The notes beneath the pieces were generated by a model that was not told the DNA's origin, ran no database searches, and saw only the letters and a program-made list of their open reading frames with translations. Of a stretch of 64,000 bases of DNA, positions 27,163 through 36,260 are shown one piece after another. This DNA is from Bacteroidetes bacterium UBA2364 (GTDB taxonomy: Bacteria; Bacteroidota; Rhodothermia; Rhodothermales; UBA2364): the NCBI GenBank assembly GCA_002344075.1, contig DDTM01000025.1, positions 1 through 64,000 on the forward strand. Reading direction: 5' to 3'. How positions within the stretch are numbered: the stretch's first letter is position 1; every line of letters begins with the position of its first letter. The translations under genes were made by a program, and so were the position numbers.

Positions 27163-30100
27163 TTAATCTGCTTTTATGACACGTTGCACAAAGACTTGGT
27201 TGTTGATGGCAACACGCATAAGATACAAGCCATTTGCGGAAGGAGTCCCATTTACTGTTTTTCCGTCCCAGTGCAAGGTATGAAAACCAGCTTGCATTTC
27301 TTCGTTAAACATTAAGCCACGCACCCGGCGACCCAGTAGGTCGTACACGTCTGCATGGATAGTGGCCTTTTCTGCCAACTGAAGCGGGAGCGACGTTTGC
27401 AGGCTAAATGGGTTTGGATACGCTGGCGATAATCCATTGGCTTGAGGGATTTCGGAAATGGGTGCTTGTTGGGATACCAGAATTTTAAACCGGCGGGCGT
27501 TGTTTTCCTGTTGCGCAACAAACGAGAGCGTAGGATTTTTACGTAAATCTTGAACCTGTTTGGAGATAGGATCTATTGCCCACACGCCCAAATGGTCCGG
27601 CAATGAGGCGGGGATGGTAGCAGAAACCTGTATTGGGCCTCTTTCACTGCTTCGGATGCTCATTTCCCATTCGCCTTCGGTAAGAAATGGGCGAAAGTCG
27701 GACTTATATCGGGTTAGAGGTCTTCCCCAATCCTCGTGGTCAAAGGTGACCTGTAGGTATGGCCCCAAAACAGGTGGGGCGGCCCGATCCATCTCGTCCC
27801 AATCTTGTTGAGCAGATTGATGTGCCCCTAATAAGGCTCCCTGCGCTAATAATTTTCCAGATTGGGCCTGAAGCCGGATCTGCCATTCCGGGCTGACTGC
27901 CTGTAATGTCTCGGTTTTGGTTGCTATTCTCCTGAAAGGATCCACAAACAAGCTGTCGGTCTGGTTGCCTGTCAGGTTATTGGCGATAATATATCCTTTG
28001 AATGGAGAAACAACCTCTGCGGCCAACCACAAGGGCTCTGGTGTTCCATCTTCATTTGGGTCGCCTGCGCCAAAAGTTTCTATTTGGAGAGCCTGTCCAG
28101 ATTTGGCGGAAAGGTTACTAAGCGGTAAATCAAATTCAAAGGGAGATCCAACCATGTTCCATCCGGGCGTAAGTAGGCGTTTAAAGATTTTGTTTAGGGG
28201 CACCGACGTCGCTTCGCCCAAAAGTAGATCTTGTGGCAAAGGTTCCCTGAAGATCAGCCAGAACGCGCTACCGGGCGTGAATGTCAATTCTGTTTCAGAA
28301 AGTTCAGCCAGCGTTTCATTTGTTGGATTTTGGCCAAATAATCGCCAGCGAACCGGATTATATGCCCCTAAAACAGGTTCGAAAAGGGTGCGGATATTGT
28401 TATTCTTCAGAAGGTGGGGGGTGGAAATGAAATTATATTGCGCAGGATTGTTGCCATTGGTCAATAATTCCGATTTGAAGCCCAAACTGCCATTGGCAAT
28501 GGCCATCTGAACTGCGCCACGGGAACTGATCACGTTTTGCCCCTTGTTGTCCTGAACGGTTGCGAAATATTCTAGCCCTTGGATACCCACTGCTGTTGCC
28601 GGAATAACGGCACTAAATGTGGTTGGATTGGTCTCTGTCCCTTCTCGTGTCATGGTCAGACTTGCGAAACTTGGATCACCTCCTTTGCGGAATTGCAACG
28701 TTGCTCCGGATAGTCCCACGTCATCCTGTGCTTGCACGCGGATGGTGAGGGGTACGGCAAGAAGCTGAGGTGTTTCAAAACGGGTTATTGAAACAATGGT
28801 GGGCGCAGTGTCGCGGTTAATGGAAATCTGGGCACGGCTCCAGTCGTCTTCTGACTGTACATTGTTCCCAGGAGTTGAATCCACATCTATTTCGCCTGCT
28901 TTGGCAATCTGTGCGGTATTGGTGGCCAAGCCCGGCTCGCTCAACCGAATGGTGATGGTGAGTTGAGCAGACTCTGACTCTAAGAGTTCGCCGATCACCC
29001 ATTGTCCCGTTTGTGCATTAAAGGTGCCTTTATTGGGGTTTCCGGAAACGAAGGCTAAGTTAGAGGTTTTGGTATTGCTAACTTCGATATTGGTAGCCGG
29101 ACTTGGGCCTTTGTTCACAACGATGATCCGCAGGGTGGAAGTGGTTCCTTCTATGCCAGTGGTAGGGGATGCGGTTTGTGAGATTTCAAGATCAATACGT
29201 GGGGTAACGGAGACGTTCAAACAATCATCGTCGTCTTCGTTGGTGGCGCCATTATTGAAGTTGTTGGGCTGGGAATCTCGGTCTGTTTGATTAACAGTGG
29301 CAACTTCGGCACAGTTTCGGTGGCTTTGTAAAGCTCTGGCTGTAATCCGAAGGGTCGTGGTCGCTTGTGAGGCCAACGCTCCAACCGTCCAGAGGTTGTT
29401 GGTAAATACCCCTGTTGGGCTGGCCGATACGAAAGAAACACCAGCAGGTAGGACATCTCGGACGGTCACGCCAGTGGCGGTAATGCTTCCTGTGTTACGC
29501 AAAGAGAGGGTATAAACAACATTGTTTCCGGCAAGAGGGTTCGTGTTGTCCACGGTTTTGCTGAGTTCCAGATCCACAAAAGGATCATTTACCACCAATA
29601 CTTTATCTCGGCTCCGTAGGGTTAGGCCAGAGATTGCGGTATTCGTGACTTCGAGAAAATAGGTACCACTTTGGTTCAATTGTGCATTCGTGAAGGTAAG
29701 TGTGTTGGTGGTGGCCCCTTGAACTACATTCTGACCGCGTCTCCATTGATAACGGTTGTTTACACCACCCACCGTTTCCGAAAATGATGCGGATTGACCG
29801 ACATCTACGGTACGGTTTTCTGCACTACCAAAAAGGTTTTGTGGGGAAATAATCGGAAAAGACTTCCCTACAAGCCATGTAGCGAAAGGCTCGAAATCTT
29901 CAAATGTCAGATTATTGTTCGAAATATTCAGGGTTTGTAAACTACGGAAATTGGTGAAATTAGGAAGGTCGGAAAATTGATTGTTTTGTATCTGTATCGA
30001 AAGCATATTGGTCGGTAAGTTCGCCGCGCCCGTAGAAAGGTTATTACCTGCAAAATTAATAAATTGTAAGGCGTTGAGGTTCACAAACGACGGGGGGATG

Positions 30101-31215
30101 CTACCACTAAGGTTGTTATTGGCCAAGGCTAAGCCCGTTACACGGTCTCCACTTACCGTAACACCTTCCCAGTCAGCAACTCTTCCTATGAGCCAATTCG
30201 CTTTGCGCAGCCAACTTGTCCCACCTGCATTGTTGTATAGATTAACCAGTGCGAGTGAATCGGCTTGATTGATGAGGGTGCGAACCAATAAAGAAATGGT
30301 TGCAGAATTTAGGGTTAGGCCTTGTATCTGGCTGTTTGTCACTGCAAACTTGTAAGATCCAGCAGCGGATTCGGTTACGCCATTTAATGCCAGCGGATTT
30401 TGATTGGAATTTGGTAAAGCAAGATTGTTTTTATACCATGTAAAGGCATTGTATTGCCCATTTACCGTACCAAACCCCAGTGTTGTATTGTCCCCATAGT
30501 TGACCACCTGTGTTTTGCCTGAGCCGATTGCTTTTTGAGGTGAAATAATGTATTTAGCCGCATTCTGGTTGAAAAAACCCGCATTGGGTTCGAAGTCCGC
30601 AAAGTCAAAGTGGTTATTGGATAGGTTAACCGTTTCTATATACATAGACATTTGCTGAGGGTTAAAGAGGAATCCGCTCAGGTTATTGTTAGAGATGTCT
30701 AAAACAGACATGTCATATACATTATGCACTTCGGCAGGAAAAAGCCCTGTAAAATTGTTGTTGTTTAATCGCAATTGATAAAACCCTGCACTTTTTTTAT
30801 TTAAGGAGACTTTATTCGGCGGTCCAGATGCCCTGCTTTCATTTAATGTGTTCCGAATGATTTCCTTCGGAACTGTGCCTGTAAGGTTGTTATTAGACAG
30901 GTTCATTACAGAAACATAGTACAGCGCATACGGATGTGTGATGATGGCATTGGCAAGCCCAGACAAATCTCCTGTAAGGTTGTTGTTGGACAGGTTGATT
31001 TCATCCACCCAATTGTAATAAATGGTGATGCCGTACCATTGGGAGACGGGGTCTTTCAGCCAGCCCGTCTTGTTGGTCCAATTTGCCCCACCCGTGCTAT
31101 TGTATAAGGCAACCAGTGCCAGAGAGTCTGCCTCGGAGACCGTAGGTTGGGCTTTTAAGAATTGTGGGATTAGCCAAAAAGGTGCTAATGCGTAGAGGAG
31201 AATTCGTTTAAACAT
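27163..31215 (-). CDS. Very large secreted leucine-rich-repeat / Ig / DUF11 protein with T9SS C-terminal sorting domain
   Basis: 1350 residues. Order: signal peptide (ending near LKAQP, residue 22); plant-type leucine-rich repeats (about 25-215, DSLALVALYNSTGGANWT then LxxNNLTG repeats); an Ig-like module (about 225-310); a second LRR block (about 315-450); a second Ig-like module (about 455-545); two DUF11 modules of the conserved-repeat type (about 550-760: VDLELSKTVDNTNP, IDLEISQTASPTT); a further beta-rich region; and the C-terminal sorting domain with AYPNPF and YDLLGRRV ending at VQRVIKAD. T9SS would export it and anchor it at the cell surface. LRR plus DUF11 suggests an adhesin or matrix protein. 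It lies next to the T6SS locus but belongs to a different secretion route. Confidence 0.93.
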   Translation of the reverse strand: MFKRILLYALAPFWLIPQFLKAQPTVSEADSLALVALYNSTGGANWTNKTGWLKDPVSQWYGITIYYNWVDEINLSNNNLTGDLSGLANAIITHPYALYYVSVMNLSNNNLTGTVPKEIIRNTLNESRASGPPNKVSLNKKSAGFYQLRLNNNNFTGLFPAEVHNVYDMSVLDISNNNLSGFLFNPQQMSMYIETVNLSNNHFDFADFEPNAGFFNQNAAKYIISPQKAIGSGKTQVVNYGDNTTLGFGTVNGQYNAFTWYKNNLALPNSNQNPLALNGVTESAAGSYKFAVTNSQIQGLTLNSATISLLVRTLINQADSLALVNLYNNAGGTSWLRKANWLIGRVADWEGVTVSGDRVTGLALANNNLSGSIPPSFVNLNALQFINFAGNNLSTGAANLPTNMLSIQIQNNQFSDLPNFTNFRSLQTLNISNNNLTFEDFEPFATWLVGKSFPIISPQNLFGSAENRTVDVGQSASFSETVGGVNNRYQWRRGQNVVQGATTNTLTFTNAQLNQSGTYFLEVTNTAISGLTLRSRDKVLVVNDPFVDLELSKTVDNTNPLAGNNVVYTLSLRNTGSITATGVTVRDVLPAGVSFVSASPTGVFTNNLWTVGALASQATTTLRITARALQSHRNCAEVATVNQTDRDSQPNNFNNGATNEDDDDCLNVSVTPRIDLEISQTASPTTGIEGTTSTLRIIVVNKGPSPATNIEVSNTKTSNLAFVSGNPNKGTFNAQTGQWVIGELLESESAQLTITIRLSEPGLATNTAQIAKAGEIDVDSTPGNNVQSEDDWSRAQISINRDTAPTIVSITRFETPQLLAVPLTIRVQAQDDVGLSGATLQFRKGGDPSFASLTMTREGTETNPTTFSAVIPATAVGIQGLEYFATVQDNKGQNVISSRGAVQMAIANGSLGFKSELLTNGNNPAQYNFISTPHLLKNNNIRTLFEPVLGAYNPVRWRLFGQNPTNETLAELSETELTFTPGSAFWLIFREPLPQDLLLGEATSVPLNKIFKRLLTPGWNMVGSPFEFDLPLSNLSAKSGQALQIETFGAGDPNEDGTPEPLWLAAEVVSPFKGYIIANNLTGNQTDSLFVDPFRRIATKTETLQAVSPEWQIRLQAQSGKLLAQGALLGAHQSAQQDWDEMDRAAPPVLGPYLQVTFDHEDWGRPLTRYKSDFRPFLTEGEWEMSIRSSERGPIQVSATIPASLPDHLGVWAIDPISKQVQDLRKNPTLSFVAQQENNARRFKILVSQQAPISEIPQANGLSPAYPNPFSLQTSLPLQLAEKATIHADVYDLLGRRVRGLMFNEEMQAGFHTLHWDGKTVNGTPSANGLYLMRVAINNQVFVQRVIKAD

Positions 31216-31315
31216 GGCTATTGAAAGATAGGAGGAAGGTATTGGTAAATATTAAGATAGAAAAATGATCATGAAAATAAAAGTGTTATTATGAATCCAC
31301 TCACCCGCCTCGCTG

Positions 31316-31339
31316 CATAAAAAGTGGGATTTACTCCCA
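31316..31339 (-). terminator. Terminator overlapping the last T6SS-locus stop codon
   Basis: TGGGA (31325-31329) pairs with TCCCA (31335-31339) around the stop codon. On the minus strand CTTTTTA follows. The stem is short, so confidence is moderate. Confidence 0.45.
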
Positions 31340-32242
31340 AATATTGGGGCGTCTGCCCACTTGACCGGGGGGCGGATTACCCACTTGGTTGCCCATTTCT
31401 CCAAAAGCAGCCCCTACTCCTGCCGGCGCGGTGACAATTCCTACATCGGTAAGCATGCGCCTTCGTGCCTTACCTTGCTCTGTATCGGGGCTTCCTGTCC
31501 AGTTTTGTAGGGCATTGTTGATATGGCCTAAAGTGGCTCCTAATATGCCCTCCAGCACTTTGGTTGCTACGGCTTCCGATGCCCCAAGTCTTCGGGCCAA
31601 GGCAGGTGCAATCCTTCCTGCAACCCGAGAAAAAAATCTGGAACCTGTTATAAAGTCCCCAATTTTAGAACCAATAGCAGCCGCGAGTGCATCACCCGCC
31701 ATGCCGATAAATCCCGCCGCCAAGTCGGCCAACGTAAAACCAACAAACCGTGTGGTTGGCATACAAAAAACGGTCCCGATTGGCAACACAAAACCTACAC
31801 CAGCGGCATCTTGGCATTGTTGTACCATCATCATGCCGGGAGGGGCAGAAATAGCAATAGGCCCCGATTGGCCAATGTTAATCGCACCCATAGTGGCCTT
31901 TTCTTGAACCCCAAACGAGGGCATAAAATGCTTGGTGGATGAACCCAACATCACCGTAATGGTCTCGATGGGTGGTATGGCCCACGTGGCAATATGGGGG
32001 ATCAGCATCCCTTTGTCGTTGCCATGTAGCGTATCGCTAAAACATAGACCCGTATGCACGCGGCCGATTGTGAACTTGCCCAAAAGTAATTCCCCTATGG
32101 GTACTCCCGGTGGAATAATGACAACCCATGGAAAAACGGGTGCTGGAACGGGAGGTGCAGGTGGCGGATTGATGAGCGTCGCCTTGTGCATGTCCATCGA
32201 GAAACCACCTAAATTGGGGTGTTTCGTAGAGATTGCGGTCAT
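31331..32242 (-). CDS. T6SS-locus protein of unrecognised family, paralogue 1 (possible tip or pore-type cargo)
   Basis: 303 residues, a family I do not recognise. It starts MTAISTKHPNLGGFS. The first half is Gly/Pro rich with short beta stretches and conserved-looking pieces VHTGLCFSDTL, PIPPIETITV-like, GSSTKHFMPSF and VQQCQD, which loosely recall PAAR-like tip proteins. The second half has Gly/Ala-rich amphipathic segments (DLAAGFIGMAGDALAAAIGS), possibly able to insert into membranes. It ends in GRRPNIWE, shared exactly with the upstream paralogue. The two genes are 69 bases apart and clearly arose by tandem duplication. Being last in a vgrG/DUF2169 operon suggests T6SS cargo or tip protein. 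Confidence 0.7.
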   Translation of the reverse strand: MTAISTKHPNLGGFSMDMHKATLINPPPAPPVPAPVFPWVVIIPPGVPIGELLLGKFTIGRVHTGLCFSDTLHGNDKGMLIPHIATWAIPPIETITVMLGSSTKHFMPSFGVQEKATMGAINIGQSGPIAISAPPGMMMVQQCQDAAGVGFVLPIGTVFCMPTTRFVGFTLADLAAGFIGMAGDALAAAIGSKIGDFITGSRFFSRVAGRIAPALARRLGASEAVATKVLEGILGATLGHINNALQNWTGSPDTEQGKARRRMLTDVGIVTAPAGVGAAFGEMGNQVGNPPPGQVGRRPNIWE

Positions 32243-32311
32243 GACGGAAGAATTTCATGTTGTTTATACAAAGAACAAGGTGTGGATTCTGAGTGTAGCG
32301 ATTTCAAGAAG

Positions 32312-33214
32312 CTATTCCCAAATATTCGGGCGGCGGCCTCCTGTTTGTGGTGGTGACCCAACAGCACTCCCCAATTGCCCAAATAGTAAACCAATACTGA
32401 CTGGATGTGCCGGGCTTGCAGCAATAATCGCATACCGCATCCAATCAGGGACGTTTTCTGAAGACGCAATGTTTTGTAGAATGGTAAAATACGTACCGAG
32501 TGCCAACGTGAAAAGTCCTTGAATCGTATTGCTGGAAAGTTCCCTAGCAAGGGCCTCGCCGATACGTAGCCGTCGCATGATGATTGGAGCAACTTGACTC
32601 GAAATACGGGTAAAGAATCTACTGCTGGTTAGGAATTTTCCAATCAATGAGCCGATAGCAGCGGCCAATAAATCCCCAATCATCCCGATTGCTCCAGCAA
32701 AAAAATCTCCCCAAGTGAACCCTACTAAACGTGTAGCGGGGATGCATAAAACAATGCCTGTTGGAGCTACCAAGCCGACTCCCCCAATATCCTGACATTG
32801 TTGGACTAGCATGAATCCTACGGGAAACGACACTGCTATGGGAGCAGATTGGCCGATATTTAATGCTCCCATGGTGGCTTTCTCCTGAATGGCAAAGGAA
32901 GGCATAAAATATTTAGTAGAAGAACCGATTGTTGTTGTAATGGTTTCTATTGGGGGAATGGGCCATAATGCAATGTGTGGAATAAAAGGCCCTTTGTCGT
33001 GCCCATATAATGTATCACTAAAGCACAAACCTGTATGTACATTCAAGATTGTATATTTTCCTGTTAATAGTTCTCCAACGGGTGCGCCTGCTGAAATAGC
33101 CAACCAAGCATAAGCTGGAGCCTTCATGGGGGGAGCAGGCGGTGATAACAGGGTTGCTTCATGGGAATCAGATGCAAAACTGCCTAAATGCGGGTGTTTC
33201 GTGGAAATGAACAT
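32312..33214 (-). CDS. T6SS-locus protein of unrecognised family, paralogue 2
   Basis: 300 residues, alignable along its whole length with the downstream paralogue: ISTKHPHLG, VHTGLCFSDTLYGHDKG, PIPPIETIT, GSSTKYFMPSF, EKATMGALNIGQSAPIA, VQQCQD and the same C-terminal GRRPNIWE. The region from about residue 205 to 275 differs most, as expected if one domain is under diversifying pressure. It has no signal peptide. The start is 7 bases downstream of the DUF2169 stop, so the two are co-transcribed. As for its paralogue, function is unknown; a T6SS tip/cargo role is inferred from context. Confidence 0.7.
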   Translation of the reverse strand: MFISTKHPHLGSFASDSHEATLLSPPAPPMKAPAYAWLAISAGAPVGELLTGKYTILNVHTGLCFSDTLYGHDKGPFIPHIALWPIPPIETITTTIGSSTKYFMPSFAIQEKATMGALNIGQSAPIAVSFPVGFMLVQQCQDIGGVGLVAPTGIVLCIPATRLVGFTWGDFFAGAIGMIGDLLAAAIGSLIGKFLTSSRFFTRISSQVAPIIMRRLRIGEALARELSSNTIQGLFTLALGTYFTILQNIASSENVPDWMRYAIIAASPAHPVSIGLLFGQLGSAVGSPPQTGGRRPNIWE

Positions 33215-33220
33215 GTGAAT

Positions 33221-34516
33221 TTATGAAATGCGTTTGAAAAGAACTTGAACACTTTCCGGAAGAGACTTCAGTAGGTCTGGATGCGGTGCGGCGGGCATTG
33301 GGTAGCGCACCGACCATGTTTGGATGAGTTTCCGGTTTTCGCTATCCAAATGGATTTTGGTGAGTTGAATGGACTGTACTTCGGGCAAAGTCAGACCTTT
33401 CAGCGGCAAAATCACCGGATATTCGTTAGGTAATACAACGCGGAAAACCGGATGTGCGGGATCAACACCGAGCAATTCTATGGTTTCGCTTCCGCGCAAA
33501 TGTCCAAACCATAGCCCAAGCGATGCTTGCCTGCCGAGCATAGGATGTAGGATGGTGGCAATATCTGCGCCTGTGGCAAGCGCCACGTTCCCCCGATAGA
33601 AATCCGCAGGCAGCAAGTTGCGTTTTACTTCTGGTTGGGGGCCGCTGGGATCAAATCCGAGCGGGGCAATGCCCATCATGGCGTTAATCGGGAAGGTATA
33701 GGGATCTAAATAATCAAAACCGACGGGTATTGGCTGTTTTTGCCAATGGGCCGGATTGCTACTAATCAGCCGTTCGGGAGTGAGGCGGTCATCAGGGCGT
33801 TCTAAATGGGGCAGGGCGCGTCCGATATGCCAATTGGGGTGTGGAGCGACGGCATAAGCCATCCCAAATCGGTTTCTAGGATAACGCAATACATAATTAT
33901 TATCCCCCCAAAGGTGTTCGATGGCTGGGGCTATTTTTCGGTATTTATTATCTGGAATATTCTTTTTTAGCTCCGATATATATTTTTCCTCATAGGTAAG
34001 GTCTGCACCCCCATAGGCCAATTCATGCCGTAATGGCAAAGATTCAAAGGGTTGTGGCGGTGTAAATACCACCCGATTGTGTGTTACGTCCACTTGGCGA
34101 TAGCCAAAAATCCATGCTTCATGTGTATAATTGCCCAATCTAATGCCTACCTTCCATTCATGCGTTCGGTGGGGAGGCCGCGCAAAACCTTGAAGAATGA
34201 CATCGGTTCCTGTTTTGTGTCCGATCAGTTCTGGAAGCGACTTCCATGAAGGTTCTACCACCTCGGCAATTGGATCATGGAGTTGTCCTTCGGCATCTAA
34301 TGGGATCTGCTCATCGGCCACACGTGGCAGGGCATTGGGGAACAGGTCGTAGGTTTTTTTGATGACAATGGCCAAGGTACCGCCTTCTAATCCAGAAAGG
34401 TGTACTGCGCCAATGGTTCCCAAGGGTTTTTCCGGTGGTGGCGGGTTATCCATCGCCTTTTGCATGGCTGCCGAGGCAGGTGTAGGCTGTGGTACTTTTA
34501 TGGAGAGGCGTTGCAT
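33221..34516 (-). CDS. DUF2169-family T6SS accessory protein
   Basis: 431 residues. DUF2169 features: an N-terminal beta region (VIKKTYDLFPNALPRVADEQIPLD), a middle with RHELAYGG and a Pro-rich conserved segment around LPHLERPDDRLTP, and a C-terminal beta domain. The family is known from T6SS loci, next to PAAR-like and DUF3540 genes, where it is thought to act as an adaptor that helps load effectors on the spike. It follows another DUF2169 gene with a 1-base gap. The tandem unknown paralogues directly downstream are the most likely clients. Confidence 0.82.
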   Translation of the reverse strand: MQRLSIKVPQPTPASAAMQKAMDNPPPPEKPLGTIGAVHLSGLEGGTLAIVIKKTYDLFPNALPRVADEQIPLDAEGQLHDPIAEVVEPSWKSLPELIGHKTGTDVILQGFARPPHRTHEWKVGIRLGNYTHEAWIFGYRQVDVTHNRVVFTPPQPFESLPLRHELAYGGADLTYEEKYISELKKNIPDNKYRKIAPAIEHLWGDNNYVLRYPRNRFGMAYAVAPHPNWHIGRALPHLERPDDRLTPERLISSNPAHWQKQPIPVGFDYLDPYTFPINAMMGIAPLGFDPSGPQPEVKRNLLPADFYRGNVALATGADIATILHPMLGRQASLGLWFGHLRGSETIELLGVDPAHPVFRVVLPNEYPVILPLKGLTLPEVQSIQLTKIHLDSENRKLIQTWSVRYPMPAAPHPDLLKSLPESVQVLFKRIS

Positions 34517-34517
34517 A

Positions 34518-35510
34518 TCAGCGAGGTTTGGCGGGTTTAATCGGAAGGGAAGTGGTCCAATGTAGTTCGGCGGTGCGTTTGGTAAATGCTTGCATAAGAT
34601 ACCTAAAGTCTGCCCGGTAGGTAGCCACCATCACTTTATGATCCGTCAAAAGGATAAGACTACGCAGGATCAGTGGAAAGCGACTCCGCTTTTCGCCCAT
34701 CGTTAGGCGAATAAATCCTGGATTGAGTGGTGGTGTGGGATAAAACTGGTCGCCTTGATGGTCAAAGCCAATCACACGGAGCCATTCGCCCAAGTCGGTA
34801 GGGTCTAACCGCATTTCGGGGACGGCATCTTGCATAATGGTGGGCAACATGATGTTCGCCAGTTCTTCGGGCTTGATTTGTCCTGTCTCGGCCAATTCTA
34901 ATGGTCCCACGGGTTTAAACAAGCAACCCGGAACGGGGCGATCTTCCCATTTGGTAACGCGGCTGTCTGCCCGTTCCAGATTTGGTAGTGGTTTATTCAG
35001 GGCTTCTTCTTCAGTAAAATAGAAGCCGCGTCCAACTGGATTAATCATATGCCCTACTTCTTGCTTGTTTATACTTGCTTTTCCACCAAAGGCATATTCA
35101 TTGGTGATGGGCATTTCAATAAAGGGGCGTGGCTCGGAAGCTTTTAGGCCAAACATGTCTTTCAGCCAAAAGCGATGGCCAAACATCCAACGCGCTACCA
35201 ACGTTCGTTTGCTGCTTTGTACGCCAATCGGCATTTGGGTAAGTGGTTGTTGTTTGGGTGTTCGGGCATTACCAAAGAGCAGTAGATCGGTTTTTTGCTT
35301 ACGGTAATCAGTATCTACACTGAGTGCAAGTCCTTTAAATTCAAAAGGTTCTTCAAAAACTGGCCACATTTCTTCGTCGGCAACCGGAACCAACCACCCT
35401 TGGTCTAAGCCAAAAGTGATCTTACACGTTACTGAGGCCAAAAGTTCTCGCTCGCCAAGTGCGCCACGTGTCAAAACGGCAGGTAGTGGGGTGGTGTTCA
35501 CAAAGTCCAT
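34518..35510 (-). CDS. DUF2169-family T6SS accessory protein
   Basis: 330 residues with a more typical DUF2169 sequence than the next gene: ERELLASVTCKITF start, FIEMPITNEYAFGG, NPVGRGFYF, PLPNLERADSRV and a C-terminal RVIGFDHQ region. Its ATG overlaps the stop of the upstream 111-residue gene (ATGA), indicating coupled translation. Two DUF2169 proteins in series suggest separate adaptors for different cargoes. No enzymatic motif is seen. Confidence 0.88.
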   Translation of the reverse strand: MDFVNTTPLPAVLTRGALGERELLASVTCKITFGLDQGWLVPVADEEMWPVFEEPFEFKGLALSVDTDYRKQKTDLLLFGNARTPKQQPLTQMPIGVQSSKRTLVARWMFGHRFWLKDMFGLKASEPRPFIEMPITNEYAFGGKASINKQEVGHMINPVGRGFYFTEEEALNKPLPNLERADSRVTKWEDRPVPGCLFKPVGPLELAETGQIKPEELANIMLPTIMQDAVPEMRLDPTDLGEWLRVIGFDHQGDQFYPTPPLNPGFIRLTMGEKRSRFPLILRSLILLTDHKVMVATYRADFRYLMQAFTKRTAELHWTTSLPIKPAKPR

Positions 35511-35845
35511 CAGGGTTCCAAATAGTCCGGGTGGCCATGAAAGGGCACGTTTTTAAGGAGTTCGTGGCTGTGCCATAAGGTAGCCTCGCCGCTGTCTTTG
35601 GTTGTTCGTTTTTCGTAGTCTTCGTGTGCCGTCATGTTTTTTTCGGGGAAAAGTGCATTCGTGACTTCCTGATTAAAGTATTGCTTTTTAACGCCTTGAA
35701 TCACGTCGTCTTCTAATTTTTTCCATTTATCAGGTGGAGGCAGGGTTCCCCGTTCTATGGCAAACTGCATAAAAGAGGCTCTGAGATCCGATAGTTCGTG
35801 ATCTAAAAAAAACAAGGCGGCCATATTGCGGGCTTCTGCAAGCAT
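35510..35845 (-). CDS. Small hypothetical protein in the T6SS operon
   Basis: 111 residues from the ATG at 35845 (MLAEARNMAALFFLDHELSDL), 11 bases after the DUF3540-like stop; a longer frame upstream is antisense-like overlap and is not used. It is a helical, charged, soluble-looking protein with no signal peptide. I recognise no family. The stop overlaps the DUF2169 start. Position between spike accessories makes it a candidate adaptor or immunity-type protein, without direct evidence. Confidence 0.6.
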   Translation of the reverse strand: MLAEARNMAALFFLDHELSDLRASFMQFAIERGTLPPPDKWKKLEDDVIQGVKKQYFNQEVTNALFPEKNMTAHEDYEKRTTKDSGEATLWHSHELLKNVPFHGHPDYLEP

Positions 35846-35856
35846 GGGGTTATGGA

Positions 35857-36246
35857 TTAACAGTTCATCAGGATGCGCTCGCCGTCCACTTCCACATCGT
35901 CGTTGGCATAGAGCGAAAGACAACCGAGTTCGGCGCGATGAAATTGCTGACGGGCCGAGGTTTTGAGATCCCTCGAAACCGCTACATCCATTTCTCCGTC
36001 GGAGGTGAGCGACACTTTTCTGCGGCCATATAAGGTCAATTCCTCGGCTTCTAAACGCAGGTTGTGGGCTGTACGGATGCACAAATCGCCACCTGCCACC
36101 TGTAAAATGGGGCCGTTTTCGGTGACTACAATCGTGAGCGAGATGATGCCGTTCTTACCCACAAATTGGAGTAAGGCTTCTTCTGGCTTTTCTTCGATGA
36201 GTAGAGCTTGTTCGCCGGGTAATGCTATTTTTTGAATGTCTTTCAT
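35857..36246 (-). CDS. DUF3540-like T6SS accessory protein
   Basis: 129 residues. The beta-rich C-terminal half (NLRLEAEELTLYGRRKVSLTSDGEMDVAVSRDLKTSARQ) and the closing DVEVDGERILMNC match the DUF3540 pattern, which typically ends in a DGERI motif. It is shorter than the usual DUF3540 length of roughly 200. The N-terminal part may be reduced. DUF3540 proteins occur with VgrG, DUF2169 and PAAR-like genes. The start is 14 bases after the vgrG stop. Confidence 0.65.
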   Translation of the reverse strand: MKDIQKIALPGEQALLIEEKPEEALLQFVGKNGIISLTIVVTENGPILQVAGGDLCIRTAHNLRLEAEELTLYGRRKVSLTSDGEMDVAVSRDLKTSARQQFHRAELGCLSLYANDDVEVDGERILMNC

Positions 36247-36260
36247 GGTTTTGGTTGGGA

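Noticed and set aside
35846..36082. N-terminal extension of the 111-residue gene overlapping the DUF3540-like gene
   Set aside because: The extension reads in another frame of a clearly coding DUF3540-like sequence and is Arg/Ser/Cys-rich, so the gene pair is two intact genes rather than one frameshifted gene.
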